This document shows, in pieces, positions 24,184-32,832 of a stretch of DNA of 64,000 nt. The DNA lies in contig JAOPYE010000028.1 in assembly GCA_025964775.1 (NCBI GenBank), positions 1-64,000 on the forward strand. The letters are read 5' to 3'. Source of the stretch: Marmoricola sp. GTDB lineage: Bacteria; Actinomycetota; Actinomycetes; Propionibacteriales; Nocardioidaceae. Numbering within the stretch: position 1 is the first letter of the stretch; each line of letters starts with the position of its first letter. A program made the translations under genes and the position numbers. Under the pieces are notes generated by a model. The model searched no databases. It saw nothing but the letters and a program-made list of their open reading frames with translations, and had not been told where the DNA came from.

Positions 24184-24879
24184 CCGCCGTCGGCAACGAC
24201 GACGCTGCCGGTGATGAACGAGGCGGCGCCGGTGCACAGGAACACGATCGGCTCGGCGATCTCGGCCGCCGTTCCGAGCCTGCCCAGCGGGTGCAGCGCG
24301 ACCAGGTCGTCGAGGGTTCCCTGGGGGCCGTTGCCGGCGGCGAACTGCCGACGGAGCAGCGGGGTGTCGACTGCTCCCGGGCACACCGCGTTGACCCGGA
24401 TGCCGCGGGGTGCCAGGTCGAGCGCGAGGCTGCGCGAGTACCCGACGATCCCCGCCTTGGTGGCCGTGTAGGCGCTGAACCGGCGTGCGCCGACCAGCGC
24501 CAGCTGGGAGGCCACGTTGACGATCGCGCCGCCAGGGCGCAGGTGGGGGAGGGCAGCGTGGATCACGTAGTGGTAGGAACTCAGGTTCGTCCGCAGGACC
24601 CGGTCCCAGTCCTCCGCTCCGGTGTCCTCGGGGCGGGCGACGTGCTCGATCCCGATCGCGTTCACCACGATGTCGAGGCTCGGCGTCGCCACCGAGTCGA
24701 CAGCGTCGCGGATCGCGGCCGTCGACCTGGACTGCGGTGCTGCCGGGCGGGCTGTCGGCGATGTCGAGGTCCAGGACCGAGACGTCGGCGCCCCGCTCGA
24801 GCAGCAGGACCGCAGTGGCGCGGCCGATGCCGGAGCCACCGCCGGCGACCAGCGCCCGCCGGCCGCGCAGGGCGTTCAT
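24168..24879 (-). pseudogene. short-chain dehydrogenase/reductase, frameshifted
   Basis: The N-terminal part from ATG 24879 reads NALRGRRALVAGGGSGIGRATAVLLLERGADVSVLD, a cofactor-binding GxxxGIG motif. The C-terminal part in another frame continues AAIRDAVDSV, IVVNAIG, the catalytic SAYTATKAG (YxxxK), NAVCPGAVDTPL and SVVVADGGY. The two halves join if one base is removed near 24719-24721, where GTC-GAC-GGCC becomes GTC-GAC-GCC (V-D-A-A-I). The 712-nt span is 3n+1, as expected for a one-base insertion. The start overlaps the amidohydrolase stop (ATGA), so it was built as the last gene of the carboxylase operon. It is either recently inactivated or a sequencing error. Confidence 0.8.
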
Positions 24880-26102
24880 CGGGGCACCTGCTCGAGGTCG
24901 ATCTCGCGTCCGCCCTTGACGACCAGGACGGCGCGGTCCGCGTCGCCGAGGAGGTCTCGCGCAGTCCGGGCGTCGAAGACGGCGAAGGTCGCAGGAGCTC
25001 CCTCGACCACGGCGTGGTCCGTCAGGCCGACCGCGACGGCCGCGCGGTCGGTGATCATCTCGACGACGGTGTCGGTTTCGGCCAGCGAGCCGAAGTGGCA
25101 CAGCGCGGCGAGCAGGCTCGCGGTCTCGGTGATCCGTCCACGTCCGAAGGGCGTGAACGGATTCTGGACGTTGTTCGTCGCCAGGGCGACGTTCACCCCG
25201 GCCTCGAGGAGCAGCCGGACCGGGGTCAAGCCCCGCCGCGGTGCCACCTGGTCGGCTCGACCGTTCAAGAAGACATCGGTGGCCGGGAGGGCAACCACGC
25301 TGATCCCCGCCTGCGCGATCAGGTCCGCGATCGCGCACGCTCGTGCCGGTTCGACCGAGCCGAGCGACGTCAGGTGCCCTACGGTGACCCGGCCCTGAAG
25401 ACCGCGGGCGATGGTGCGCTCAGCGACGCCGATGATGTCGAGCTGGTCGGGGTCGTCGGAGAAGTCGAGGTGGAAGTCGAGCGGTCTGCCGGTCCGCTCC
25501 GCGAGGTCGAACGCGAGGTCGAGGTGCTCGCCCGGGTCGTCGTCGGCGTACGGGATCCCGCCGACCACGTCGGCACCGAGCTCGATCGCCGAGCAGAACA
25601 GGGCACGGGCCGTGCGTTGTGAGGTCAGGCCCTCCTGGGGGAACGCCACGACCTGCAGGTCGAGGAAGTCCCGGACCTCCTCGCGCAGTGCCAGGATCGC
25701 CTCCACCGCAGTCAGGCCGAGGACATCGTCGAACTCGACGTGCGCCCGCACGGTGGTGACTCCACAGCCCATCGCGGCCCGGATCAGCCGCAGTGACCGG
25801 GTACGGATATCGGCGGGCGTGAAGGTGCTCTTGAGCTGCGAGGTCAGCGCGATGGCGTCGGCGAGCGAAGTTGCTTCGCGCGGCATCCGATCGAGCAGGT
25901 ACGCCTTCTCCAGGTGCAGGTGCGCCTCGACCAGACCGGGGAGTACGAGCGCGCCTGCCAGGTCGACGTCGGGATGCTCGCACTCGGACGCACCGATCTG
26001 CACGATCCGGCCGTCGGCGACGTGCAGGTCGCACAGGTCGGCACGTCCGCGCAGACGCGCCCGGCCGAAGATGCGGGCCTGCGGCGACCGCCCGGTTGTC
26101 AT
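24876..26102 (-). CDS. cytosine-deaminase-like metal-dependent amidohydrolase
   Basis: 408 aa of the CodA/AtzC-like amidohydrolase superfamily. N-terminal beta-sandwich start (CDLHVADGRIVQIG), metal-binding VEAH61-L-H63-LEKAYLLDR, HVEFDD, DFHLDFSDDPDQ (later His and acids) and VTVGHLTSLGS. Where CodA-type enzymes have an Asp in a DDVFDP or DNVRDP motif, this protein has ATNNVQNPFTPFGRG (N310-N311), so a key metal or catalytic acid is changed. It likely hydrolyses a cyclic or amidine C-N bond, but activity is uncertain. Starts and stops overlap neighbouring genes by 4 nt (ATGA) on both sides, so it is co-translated with the racemase-fold and SDR genes. Confidence 0.8.
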   Translation of the reverse strand: MTTGRSPQARIFGRARLRGRADLCDLHVADGRIVQIGASECEHPDVDLAGALVLPGLVEAHLHLEKAYLLDRMPREATSLADAIALTSQLKSTFTPADIRTRSLRLIRAAMGCGVTTVRAHVEFDDVLGLTAVEAILALREEVRDFLDLQVVAFPQEGLTSQRTARALFCSAIELGADVVGGIPYADDDPGEHLDLAFDLAERTGRPLDFHLDFSDDPDQLDIIGVAERTIARGLQGRVTVGHLTSLGSVEPARACAIADLIAQAGISVVALPATDVFLNGRADQVAPRRGLTPVRLLLEAGVNVALATNNVQNPFTPFGRGRITETASLLAALCHFGSLAETDTVVEMITDRAAVAVGLTDHAVVEGAPATFAVFDARTARDLLGDADRAVLVVKGGREIDLEQVPR

Positions 26103-26845
26103 GTCGTCCGTGTCCCGGCCAGTGCGAAGAGCGAGCCCCAACCCTGCGGGGCACCTCCGGCGTACCCGGCCAGCTCGAGGCCGTGCCACACGGCGAGGGC
26201 CACGGAGTCGAGGACCGGGAGCCCGAGCCGGCGCTCCCACTCCTCGACGCGATCGGCTCCGGCGAGGTTCGTGCAGAAGACGGTGATCGCGTCGGGTCGC
26301 GCTTCCGCGACCTCGAAGACCGCCGTCTCGACCGTGTCCGGTTCGATCAGGCTCAGCTCCCAGTTCGACCCGGTCGCGGCGACGGCGGACGAGGAGATCA
26401 CCTCGATGCCTTCCCCGGCGAGCGTCATCACCACGGCGGCGTGCATGTCCGGCGGGTACGGCGTGACCAGCCCCAACGTACGAGCACCGCTGCGTCGAAG
26501 CGCCTCGAGCAGCGCCAGGGTCGCGGTCGTCGACGGCACCCCGGTGCGCTCGGTGATCGCCGCGCACAGGGCCCGGTCGTCGGGGATCCCGCGCCAGCCA
26601 CCCGACGTGCCGCTCCAGACGATCACCTCGGCACGAGCATCGGCGAGCAGGTCGGCTGCGGCCAGGATCCCGGCGGGATCGAACTGGTCGGCCGCCGCGA
26701 GTCCCACGTCGACGACGCGGAAGCGCGAGAAGTGCGCGCTCACCCCACTGACCCCGGCCACCATCGCCGAGGTGAGTGGTTCCAGTCGGGTGTTCGACGA
26801 CGGCGTGAGCACGCCGAGGATGGTGCGGTCGCTGGACGCCGTCAT
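26099..26845 (-). CDS. Asp/Glu racemase-superfamily protein, arylmalonate-decarboxylase-like active site
   Basis: 248 aa related to maleate isomerase, Asp/Glu racemase and arylmalonate decarboxylase (AMDase). It opens ILGVLTPSSNTRLEP. Racemases and maleate isomerases use two cysteines. Here the first position is Gly79 in WSGTSGGWRG, and the second Cys is kept as C191 in VFCTNLAG. This Gly/Cys pair and the GTS dioxyanion-hole residues match AMDase, where the single Cys reprotonates an enolate after decarboxylation. A decarboxylase is therefore more likely than a racemase, although uncharacterised relatives exist. It sits between allophanate hydrolase and the amidohydrolase with ATGA overlaps at both ends. 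Confidence 0.8.
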   Translation of the reverse strand: MTASSDRTILGVLTPSSNTRLEPLTSAMVAGVSGVSAHFSRFRVVDVGLAAADQFDPAGILAAADLLADARAEVIVWSGTSGGWRGIPDDRALCAAITERTGVPSTTATLALLEALRRSGARTLGLVTPYPPDMHAAVVMTLAGEGIEVISSSAVAATGSNWELSLIEPDTVETAVFEVAEARPDAITVFCTNLAGADRVEEWERRLGLPVLDSVALAVWHGLELAGYAGGAPQGWGSLFALAGTRTT

Positions 26846-28530
26846 CGGGGGCCGGCCAGGTAGGCACGCCAGCCACCGAACCCGGTGATGTCCTGCGCTG
26901 TCTCCAGCGCGACGGGCTCGACCAGGAACCCGGAGACCGAGCGACCGTCGTCGAGACGGACCTGGCCGATCGCCATCGGCGCCGGCAGGCCGGCCACGAA
27001 CGTGCCGAACCCGACGGCCGGCAACCGCCAGACCTCACCGGCGATCGAGGCACCGTCCTCGGGTCCGTTCTCTGGGACCCGGACCAGGCCAGGCTTGGGT
27101 GGCACCGTGTCCAGCGCGTACAGCCGGTACGACGCTTCGGTCCGCACCTGGGCGACGAGGGAGCCACCCGCCACGACGAGCTGTGCGTTGAGCGGCTGCC
27201 CGGACAGGTGGGCGCCGGCGACGAAGATGTCGATGGTGCGGTTCGCGAAGCGGCCGGCAAGCTCGGCCAGCGAGCGGTCGGAGAACGCCGGACCCGAGAG
27301 CATCACTCCGAACGGAAGCCCCTCGACGAACCCGGCCGGGACTGCGAGGGCAGCGAAGTCCAGCAGGTTGGCGAAGTTGGTGAACCGTCCCAGGCGCGCG
27401 TTCGTGCCGAGCGGGTCCGCTGCGACCTCGGCCAGGGCGGGGTGGAACGTGGTGGTCGGGGTCAACAGGGCGTCGTAGTCGCCGAGAGCTTCGCGCGCCG
27501 CAGCGCCGAGAGTAGCCAACCGGGTCGTGTCGGCAGCCCAGTCGGCCGCGGTCTTGTCCTTCGCCCCGAGAATGATCGCCGCGACGGTGGGATCGAGCTC
27601 GGTTCCGATCAGGTCCAGGTGCTTCTCGAGGTGAGCTCCCACGGCGGCGTAGCGCTCGGCCACGAAGGCGCCGTCGTACAGCAGCGTCGCAGCCTCGAGC
27701 AACGCCGCGATGTCGACCTCGACGATCTCGGCGCCGACCTCGGCGAACCGCGCGACCGCAGCACCGAACGCCTCGCGCCAGCCCTCCGCGAGGCCGTCCA
27801 GGTAGCACGCCGTCGGGACCGCGATCCGCGGTCGGGATGGCGTCGTCCGCCCCGGGGAGGCAGCCCGCGACAGCGGGTCCGCGACGTCCACCCCCTCCAT
27901 CACCTCCGCGGCGGCCCGTGCGAGCGCGAGGTCCCGTGCGAAGGTGGTCACGCAGTCGATCGAGCGACAGGCGGGCACGACCCCGGTCAGCGGGATCAGT
28001 CCGCGGGTCGGCTTGACGCCGACGACCCCGTTCAGGGCCGCGGGGACCCGTCCTGATCCGGCTGTGTCGGTGCCCAGCGCCAGGTCGACGATCCCGAGCG
28101 CGACGGCCACCGCAGACCCCGAGGAGGATCCGCCGGAGATCCTCAGCGCGTCCCAGGCGTTCCTCACGGCGCCGTATGGACTGCGGGTCCCGACCAGGCC
28201 GGTCGCGAACTGGTCCATGTTGGTCTTGCCGATCACGACGGCCCCGGCTGCGCGCAACCGGGCGACGCACGTGGCGTCGACCTCCGGCCGGTGCACGAAC
28301 GACGGGCTCCCTGCGGTGGTCGGCAGGCCGGCGACGTCGATGTTGTCCTTCACCGCGACCAGCACGCCCGCCAGCGGGAGCGACGGATCCACCAGCGCGG
28401 CCTCGGCCAGGACGTCGTCGAGGTCGCGCAGGGTGATCCACAGCTCGGGGCGGTCGACCGCATCGATCCGGGCATACGCAGCGCGGACCCGCTCGTGGGT
28501 TCGCTCTGGCATGCTCTCTGGGGCGTTCAC
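26842..28530 (-). CDS. atzF: allophanate hydrolase
   Basis: 562 aa. The amidase-signature domain (about 1-440) has the Ser-cisSer-Lys triad: K61 (VAVKDNID), the cis-Ser in GGSSSGSA (133-140) and nucleophile Ser159 in GTDTAGSGRVPA. The C-terminal domain (about 455-562; VAGAHLSGQPLNAQL to TGFGGWRAYL) is the allophanate-hydrolase-specific domain found in AtzF and in Dur1,2-type enzymes. It converts allophanate to CO2 and ammonia. The GTG start overlaps the carboxylase stop (GTGA), and the same transcript carries the CgdA/B-like genes, so it is the terminal step of this route. Confidence 0.92.
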   Translation of the reverse strand: MNAPESMPERTHERVRAAYARIDAVDRPELWITLRDLDDVLAEAALVDPSLPLAGVLVAVKDNIDVAGLPTTAGSPSFVHRPEVDATCVARLRAAGAVVIGKTNMDQFATGLVGTRSPYGAVRNAWDALRISGGSSSGSAVAVALGIVDLALGTDTAGSGRVPAALNGVVGVKPTRGLIPLTGVVPACRSIDCVTTFARDLALARAAAEVMEGVDVADPLSRAASPGRTTPSRPRIAVPTACYLDGLAEGWREAFGAAVARFAEVGAEIVEVDIAALLEAATLLYDGAFVAERYAAVGAHLEKHLDLIGTELDPTVAAIILGAKDKTAADWAADTTRLATLGAAAREALGDYDALLTPTTTFHPALAEVAADPLGTNARLGRFTNFANLLDFAALAVPAGFVEGLPFGVMLSGPAFSDRSLAELAGRFANRTIDIFVAGAHLSGQPLNAQLVVAGGSLVAQVRTEASYRLYALDTVPPKPGLVRVPENGPEDGASIAGEVWRLPAVGFGTFVAGLPAPMAIGQVRLDDGRSVSGFLVEPVALETAQDITGFGGWRAYLAGPR

Positions 28531-31500
28531 GGCTTCACCGCGGCGAGGACCTGGCCCGCCGACACCTGGTCACCCGGCTTCACGTAGACCTCGACCAGGG
28601 TTCCCTTCACCGGTGCTCCCACCTTCGCCTCCATCTTCATCGCCTCCACGGACAGGATCGGGTCGCCCTCGGCGACCTCGTCCCCGGCAAGCGCGGTCGT
28701 CTGCCAGACGGTTGCCGTGTACGGCGCCGTGACCGCGACCGCGCCGGGAGGCACCTCGATCGGGAGCGCGGCTGCCGGCGGCGGCTCGTCACGCCGGTCG
28801 AACTCGCCGGACGCGCGCCACCGCTCCTTCTCGGCTTCGAAGGCAGTCGACTGCCGGTCCCGGAAGGCACCGATCGCCTCGGCGTTCGCGGCCAGGAAGG
28901 CGTTGTGCCCGGCCAGCGAGAACGTGCCCTCCTCGGTCTCGAAGACTCCGCGGCCGGCGTCCGTCTCGGCCCTCAGCTCGAGCAGCTCGTCGGCCGTCAC
29001 GGGGTACCACTCGATGCGGTCGAAGAACCGGAGGGCCCACGGGTTCTCGGCGAAGAGCCCGCCGCGCCGGAACCGGTTCCAGATCTGCACGGTGCGGCCG
29101 ACGAACTGGTAGCCGCCGGGCCCTTCCATGCCGTAGATGCAGAGGTACGCGCCGCCGATGCCGACCGAGTTCTCCGCGGTCCAGGTCCGTGCGGGGTTGT
29201 ACTTCGTGGTCACCAGGCGGTGCCGAGGGTCGAGCGGCGTGGCCACCGGGGCACCGAGGTAGACGTCGCCTAGTCCCAGCACCAGGTACTGCGCATCGAA
29301 CACCGTCCCGTAGACGTCGTCGACCGAGTCCAGGCCGTTGATGCGGCGGATGAACTCGATGTTCCACGGACACCAGGGGGCGTCGTCGCGGACCCCGGAC
29401 ATGTAGCGCTCGATCGCCAGCCGGGTCGCCGGGTCGTCCCAGCTCAACGGCAGCCGGACCCGGCGCGACGGCACCACCAGCTCATGACTGGGGGGAACCT
29501 CGTCCTCGAGCTCGATGAGGATCCGGGTCAGGTCCCTGGCCCGCAGCACCGAGGAGTCGGTGTGGATCTGCAACGAGCGGATACCGGGGGTGATGTCGAG
29601 GATGCCGTCGGGCCGGTCCGCCTCCAGGGTCTGCTGGAGCGCGTGCACCCGCATCCGCAACGCCAGGTCGAGCACCATCGGCCCGTACTCGACCAGGACG
29701 TTGTCGTCGCCGTCCCGGCGGTACGTCACGGCCGGGCGCCCGTCGCGATCCTCGAGCCGGGCCAGGACGCCGTCGTCACCGTCACCTCCGCAGGACACCA
29801 CCCGGGCCGAGTTGCGGTGCTCGACCAGGCCGGCGGCGTCGCGCTCGCGCACGGGCACGAACCTGAGCCGGTCGCCGGGGGAGAGCTGCCCCAGCTTCCA
29901 CAGCTCGCCGCTGGCAACCACGGCGGGACAGACGAACCCACCGAGCGAGGGACCGTCCGGACCCAGGATGATCGGGGTGTCACCGGTGAAGTCGATCGCC
30001 CCGACGGCGTACGGGGTGTCGTGGATGTTCGACGGGTGCAGCCCCGCCTCGCCGCCGTCCGGGCGCGCCCACGTCGGTTTGGGCCCGATCAGGCGGATGC
30101 CGGTCCGGGCCGAATTGTGGTGCACCTCGTAGTCGGTGGCATAAAGGGTGTCGATGTCGGCCCGGGTGAAGAATTCAGGAGCCGCGTGCGGTCCTTCGGT
30201 GACGCCGATCTGCCAGGTCCGGGTCAGTGCCGGCCGGCGCTCGGCCGGCGTCGGGCCACCGGCGGCGTCCGGGGTGGAATGGGTGCCCGGTCGCAGGACG
30301 TCGCCGGCCAGCAGCGCCCGGCCGCCGTGTCCGCCGAAGCCGCCGAGGGTGAAGGTCGCCGCGCTGCCGAGGTAGGAGGGGACATCGAGACCGCCGCGCA
30401 CCGCCAGGTACGCGCGCAGCCCGGGTCCGGTCGTCGTACCGAGGGCGAGCGTCGCTCCGGCAGCGAGCTCGACCGGTTCCCAGCAGGGCACCTCGAGGCC
30501 GTCGACGGTCACGGTGAGCGGCGCGCCGGTGACGCAGACGACCGACGGAGCGGAGAAGCGCAGGACCACGCCACCGGAGGTGACCTCCAGGGCCGGCGTG
30601 CCCGCCGGGTTGCCGACGGCCAGGTTGGCCTCGCCGAACGAGACCGGGTCGAACGCGCCGCTGGGGGGTACCCCGACGTGCCAGTAGCCGAGTCGGCCGG
30701 GCAGGTCCTGCACCGTGGTGAACGGGCCGGCGGCCACGACGTCGATGCGCGGGTCCGGGTCGGTCACGCTCGCCAGGGTCGTTGTCGAGTGAACCGCATC
30801 GCGGAGCTCGCGATGTCGGGTGAGCGAGCGCAGCAGACCGAGATTGGTGACAATGCCGTCGACCCGGCTCGCGCCCAGCGCGTCCGCGAGCCGGTCCAGC
30901 GCCGCATCCCGGGTCGGCCCCCGGGCGATCACCTTGGCCAGCATCGGGTCGTAGAAGGGCGACACGTCGTACCCGGTCTCGACGAACCCGTCGATGCGGA
31001 CCCCGGGCAGCGCCGGACTGCCGTCGCCGGGACTCCCGTATCCCGGGAAGGCAGCCCTGGTGACGAGGCCGGAGGACGGGAGCGAGTCCTTGCCCGGGTC
31101 CTCGGCGTACACCCGCGCCTCGACGGCATGGCCGTCCGGGAGCCAGGCCCGGCTGAAGACCTCGTCCTCGACGACGGAGTCGCGGGCCAACCGCAGCATG
31201 AGCTCGACGAGGTCGACGCCGTACACCTCCTCGGTCACCGGGTGCTCGACCTGGAGACGGGTGTTCACCTCGAGGAAGGCCGCCTCCTCACGCAGCGGGT
31301 CGTAGACGAACTCGACCGTGCCGGCGCCCCGGTAGTCGACTGAAGCCAGCAGGTCCCGCGCCGAGGAGTGCAGCAGTTCCCGCACCGGGTTCGGGAGCGA
31401 TGGTGCCGGAGCCTCCTCGATCACCTTCTGGTTGCGCCTTTGCAGCGAGCAGTCACGGTCGCCGATCACCGCGACCCGGCCCGCACCGTCCCCGAAGAGC

Positions 31501-32141
31501 TGGACCTCCACGTGCCGCGCCGGTCGCACCAGGCGTTCGACGAAGACTCCGGCAGATCCGAAGTTTCGCTCCGCGAGGCCGGCGACCCGCTCGAACGCAG
31601 CTCGTACCTCGTCGAGGTCCGTGCAGGCCTGGAGCCCGATGCCGCCGCCGCCGCTGGTCGCCTTCACCATCACCGGCAGCCCGATGATCGCTGCGGCAGC
31701 GACCGCCTCCTCGGCACTGCCGAGCAGGTGACTGCCGGCCAGCAGGGGTACGCCGGCCTTCTCCGCGAGCATCCGGGCCGTGTGCTTCTCACCGAAGGCC
31801 AGGATCTGGTCGGCCGTCGGGCCTGCGAAGCTCAGCCCGGCCGCCTCCACGTCCCGGACGAAGGCCGCGCTCTCGGAGAGGAAGCCGTACCCGGGATGGA
31901 TGACCCTCGCCCCGGAGGCCAGCGCAGCCTCGATGATCAGGTCGCCGCGCAGGTAGGACTCAGCCGCGGGCGCCGGCCCCAGCCGGATCGCCTGGTCGGC
32001 TTCGCGGACGTGCGGTGCCGCCCGGTCGGCATCGGAGAACACGGCGACCGTGCGGATCCCGAGCCGGTGCGCGGTGCGGATCACCCGTCGTGCGATCTCG
32101 CCCCGGTTCGCGATCAGGACGGTGCTGGCTTCTGGGGTCAC
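28527..32141 (-). CDS. biotin-dependent urea/guanidine carboxylase
   Basis: 1204 aa, the usual size for the family. Order: biotin carboxylase (about 1-450; starts STVLIANRGEIARRVIRTA, with GGGIGLQAC ATP-grasp loop and VEFVYDPLREEAAFLEVNTRLQVEHPVTE), then the carboxyltransferase built from KipA/AHS2-like (about 470-790; FTTVQDLPGRLGYWHVG, SGAFDPVSF) and KipI/AHS1-like (about 800-1010; VLVEYGPMVLDLALRM) domains, then ENSVGIGGAYLCIYGMEGPGGYQFVGRT, and a biotin carboxyl carrier domain with biotin Lys ~1169 in VEAMKMEA. Allophanate hydrolase follows and two DUF1989 genes precede it, the layout of guanidine carboxylase loci. Substrate choice (guanidine versus urea) is not settled from sequence. Confidence 0.92.
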   Translation of the reverse strand: MTPEASTVLIANRGEIARRVIRTAHRLGIRTVAVFSDADRAAPHVREADQAIRLGPAPAAESYLRGDLIIEAALASGARVIHPGYGFLSESAAFVRDVEAAGLSFAGPTADQILAFGEKHTARMLAEKAGVPLLAGSHLLGSAEEAVAAAAIIGLPVMVKATSGGGGIGLQACTDLDEVRAAFERVAGLAERNFGSAGVFVERLVRPARHVEVQLFGDGAGRVAVIGDRDCSLQRRNQKVIEEAPAPSLPNPVRELLHSSARDLLASVDYRGAGTVEFVYDPLREEAAFLEVNTRLQVEHPVTEEVYGVDLVELMLRLARDSVVEDEVFSRAWLPDGHAVEARVYAEDPGKDSLPSSGLVTRAAFPGYGSPGDGSPALPGVRIDGFVETGYDVSPFYDPMLAKVIARGPTRDAALDRLADALGASRVDGIVTNLGLLRSLTRHRELRDAVHSTTTLASVTDPDPRIDVVAAGPFTTVQDLPGRLGYWHVGVPPSGAFDPVSFGEANLAVGNPAGTPALEVTSGGVVLRFSAPSVVCVTGAPLTVTVDGLEVPCWEPVELAAGATLALGTTTGPGLRAYLAVRGGLDVPSYLGSAATFTLGGFGGHGGRALLAGDVLRPGTHSTPDAAGGPTPAERRPALTRTWQIGVTEGPHAAPEFFTRADIDTLYATDYEVHHNSARTGIRLIGPKPTWARPDGGEAGLHPSNIHDTPYAVGAIDFTGDTPIILGPDGPSLGGFVCPAVVASGELWKLGQLSPGDRLRFVPVRERDAAGLVEHRNSARVVSCGGDGDDGVLARLEDRDGRPAVTYRRDGDDNVLVEYGPMVLDLALRMRVHALQQTLEADRPDGILDITPGIRSLQIHTDSSVLRARDLTRILIELEDEVPPSHELVVPSRRVRLPLSWDDPATRLAIERYMSGVRDDAPWCPWNIEFIRRINGLDSVDDVYGTVFDAQYLVLGLGDVYLGAPVATPLDPRHRLVTTKYNPARTWTAENSVGIGGAYLCIYGMEGPGGYQFVGRTVQIWNRFRRGGLFAENPWALRFFDRIEWYPVTADELLELRAETDAGRGVFETEEGTFSLAGHNAFLAANAEAIGAFRDRQSTAFEAEKERWRASGEFDRRDEPPPAAALPIEVPPGAVAVTAPYTATVWQTTALAGDEVAEGDPILSVEAMKMEAKVGAPVKGTLVEVYVKPGDQVSAGQVLAAVKP

Positions 32142-32830
32142 GAAGGCTCCACGACGATCATCCGCAGCGGTGTCGGGTTGAAGTCGTTGCACGGGTTGTT
32201 CATCTGCGGGCAGTTGGAGACGAGCACCAGGACGTCCATCTCGGCGCGGACCGCCACCCGGCGCCCGGGGGCCGAGAGACCGTCCACGATGCCGAGGGCG
32301 CCGTCGGTCTCGACCGGGACGTTCATGAACCAGTTGAGGTTCGAGACCAGGTCCCGCACCCCCAGCCCGTGACGTGAGGCCTCGGCGAGGAAGTTCTCCC
32401 GGCACCCGTGGTGGTACATCACGTGGTGCCCGTAGCGCAGCGTGTTGGATTCCTTGCTGCAGGCGCCGCCGATGGTGTCGTGCCGGTCGATCTCGTTGCC
32501 GACCACCGTCATCAGGGGTCGGCCCTCGCTGCTGCGCAGGACGGTCCCCGTCGAGACGTAGGCGTTCTGCTCCCACGTCAGGGTGTCCGGGACGCTGTAC
32601 CGCTCCTCGTGGTCGGCCGTGTTGTACATCAGGCAGTCCCCGGACTGGTTGCCTCCGACATCCACGATGGTCAGCACCTGGCCGGCCGCGACCACGCCGG
32701 ACCAGGGGGCGTTGGGCGGCACCCGCTCGTCGAGCACCACGAGTCCGGGCACCAGGCTCTGCGCCCAGTCCAGCTCGGAGCCAGCGGCGAACGAGGCGCC
32801 GACCGGCACCGTGGAGCTGATCATCGTCAT
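32138..32830 (-). CDS. DUF1989 protein, urea-carboxylase-associated protein 2 / CgdB-like
   Basis: 230 aa of DUF1989. Signatures: GGNQSGDCLMYN, HDTIGGACSKESNTLRYG, HHGCRENFLAEASRHGL, NLNWFMNVPV and the Cys-rich NCPQMNNPCNDFNPTPLRM. The conserved Cys and His residues suggest a metal site. Paired DUF1989 proteins beside a guanidine carboxylase form carboxyguanidine deiminase, which yields allophanate and ammonia. I use ATG 32830 because AGAGGA lies about 9 nt upstream; GTG 32836 would give the same 4-nt GTGA overlap seen at the other junctions of this operon. Confidence 0.88.
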   Translation of the reverse strand: MTMISSTVPVGASFAAGSELDWAQSLVPGLVVLDERVPPNAPWSGVVAAGQVLTIVDVGGNQSGDCLMYNTADHEERYSVPDTLTWEQNAYVSTGTVLRSSEGRPLMTVVGNEIDRHDTIGGACSKESNTLRYGHHVMYHHGCRENFLAEASRHGLGVRDLVSNLNWFMNVPVETDGALGIVDGLSAPGRRVAVRAEMDVLVLVSNCPQMNNPCNDFNPTPLRMIVVEPS

Positions 32831-32832
32831 CG

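Noticed and set aside
26842..28530. Glutamyl-tRNA amidotransferase subunit A
   Set aside because: The amidase core alone would allow it, but the C-terminal domain ending GGWRAYL and the carboxylase context identify allophanate hydrolase.
32142..32576. N-terminal extension of the carboxylase to 32576
   Set aside because: The family begins at VLIANRGEIA just after GTG 32141, which overlaps the previous stop; the extension is antisense-like Arg/Pro-rich sequence inside the CgdB-like gene.
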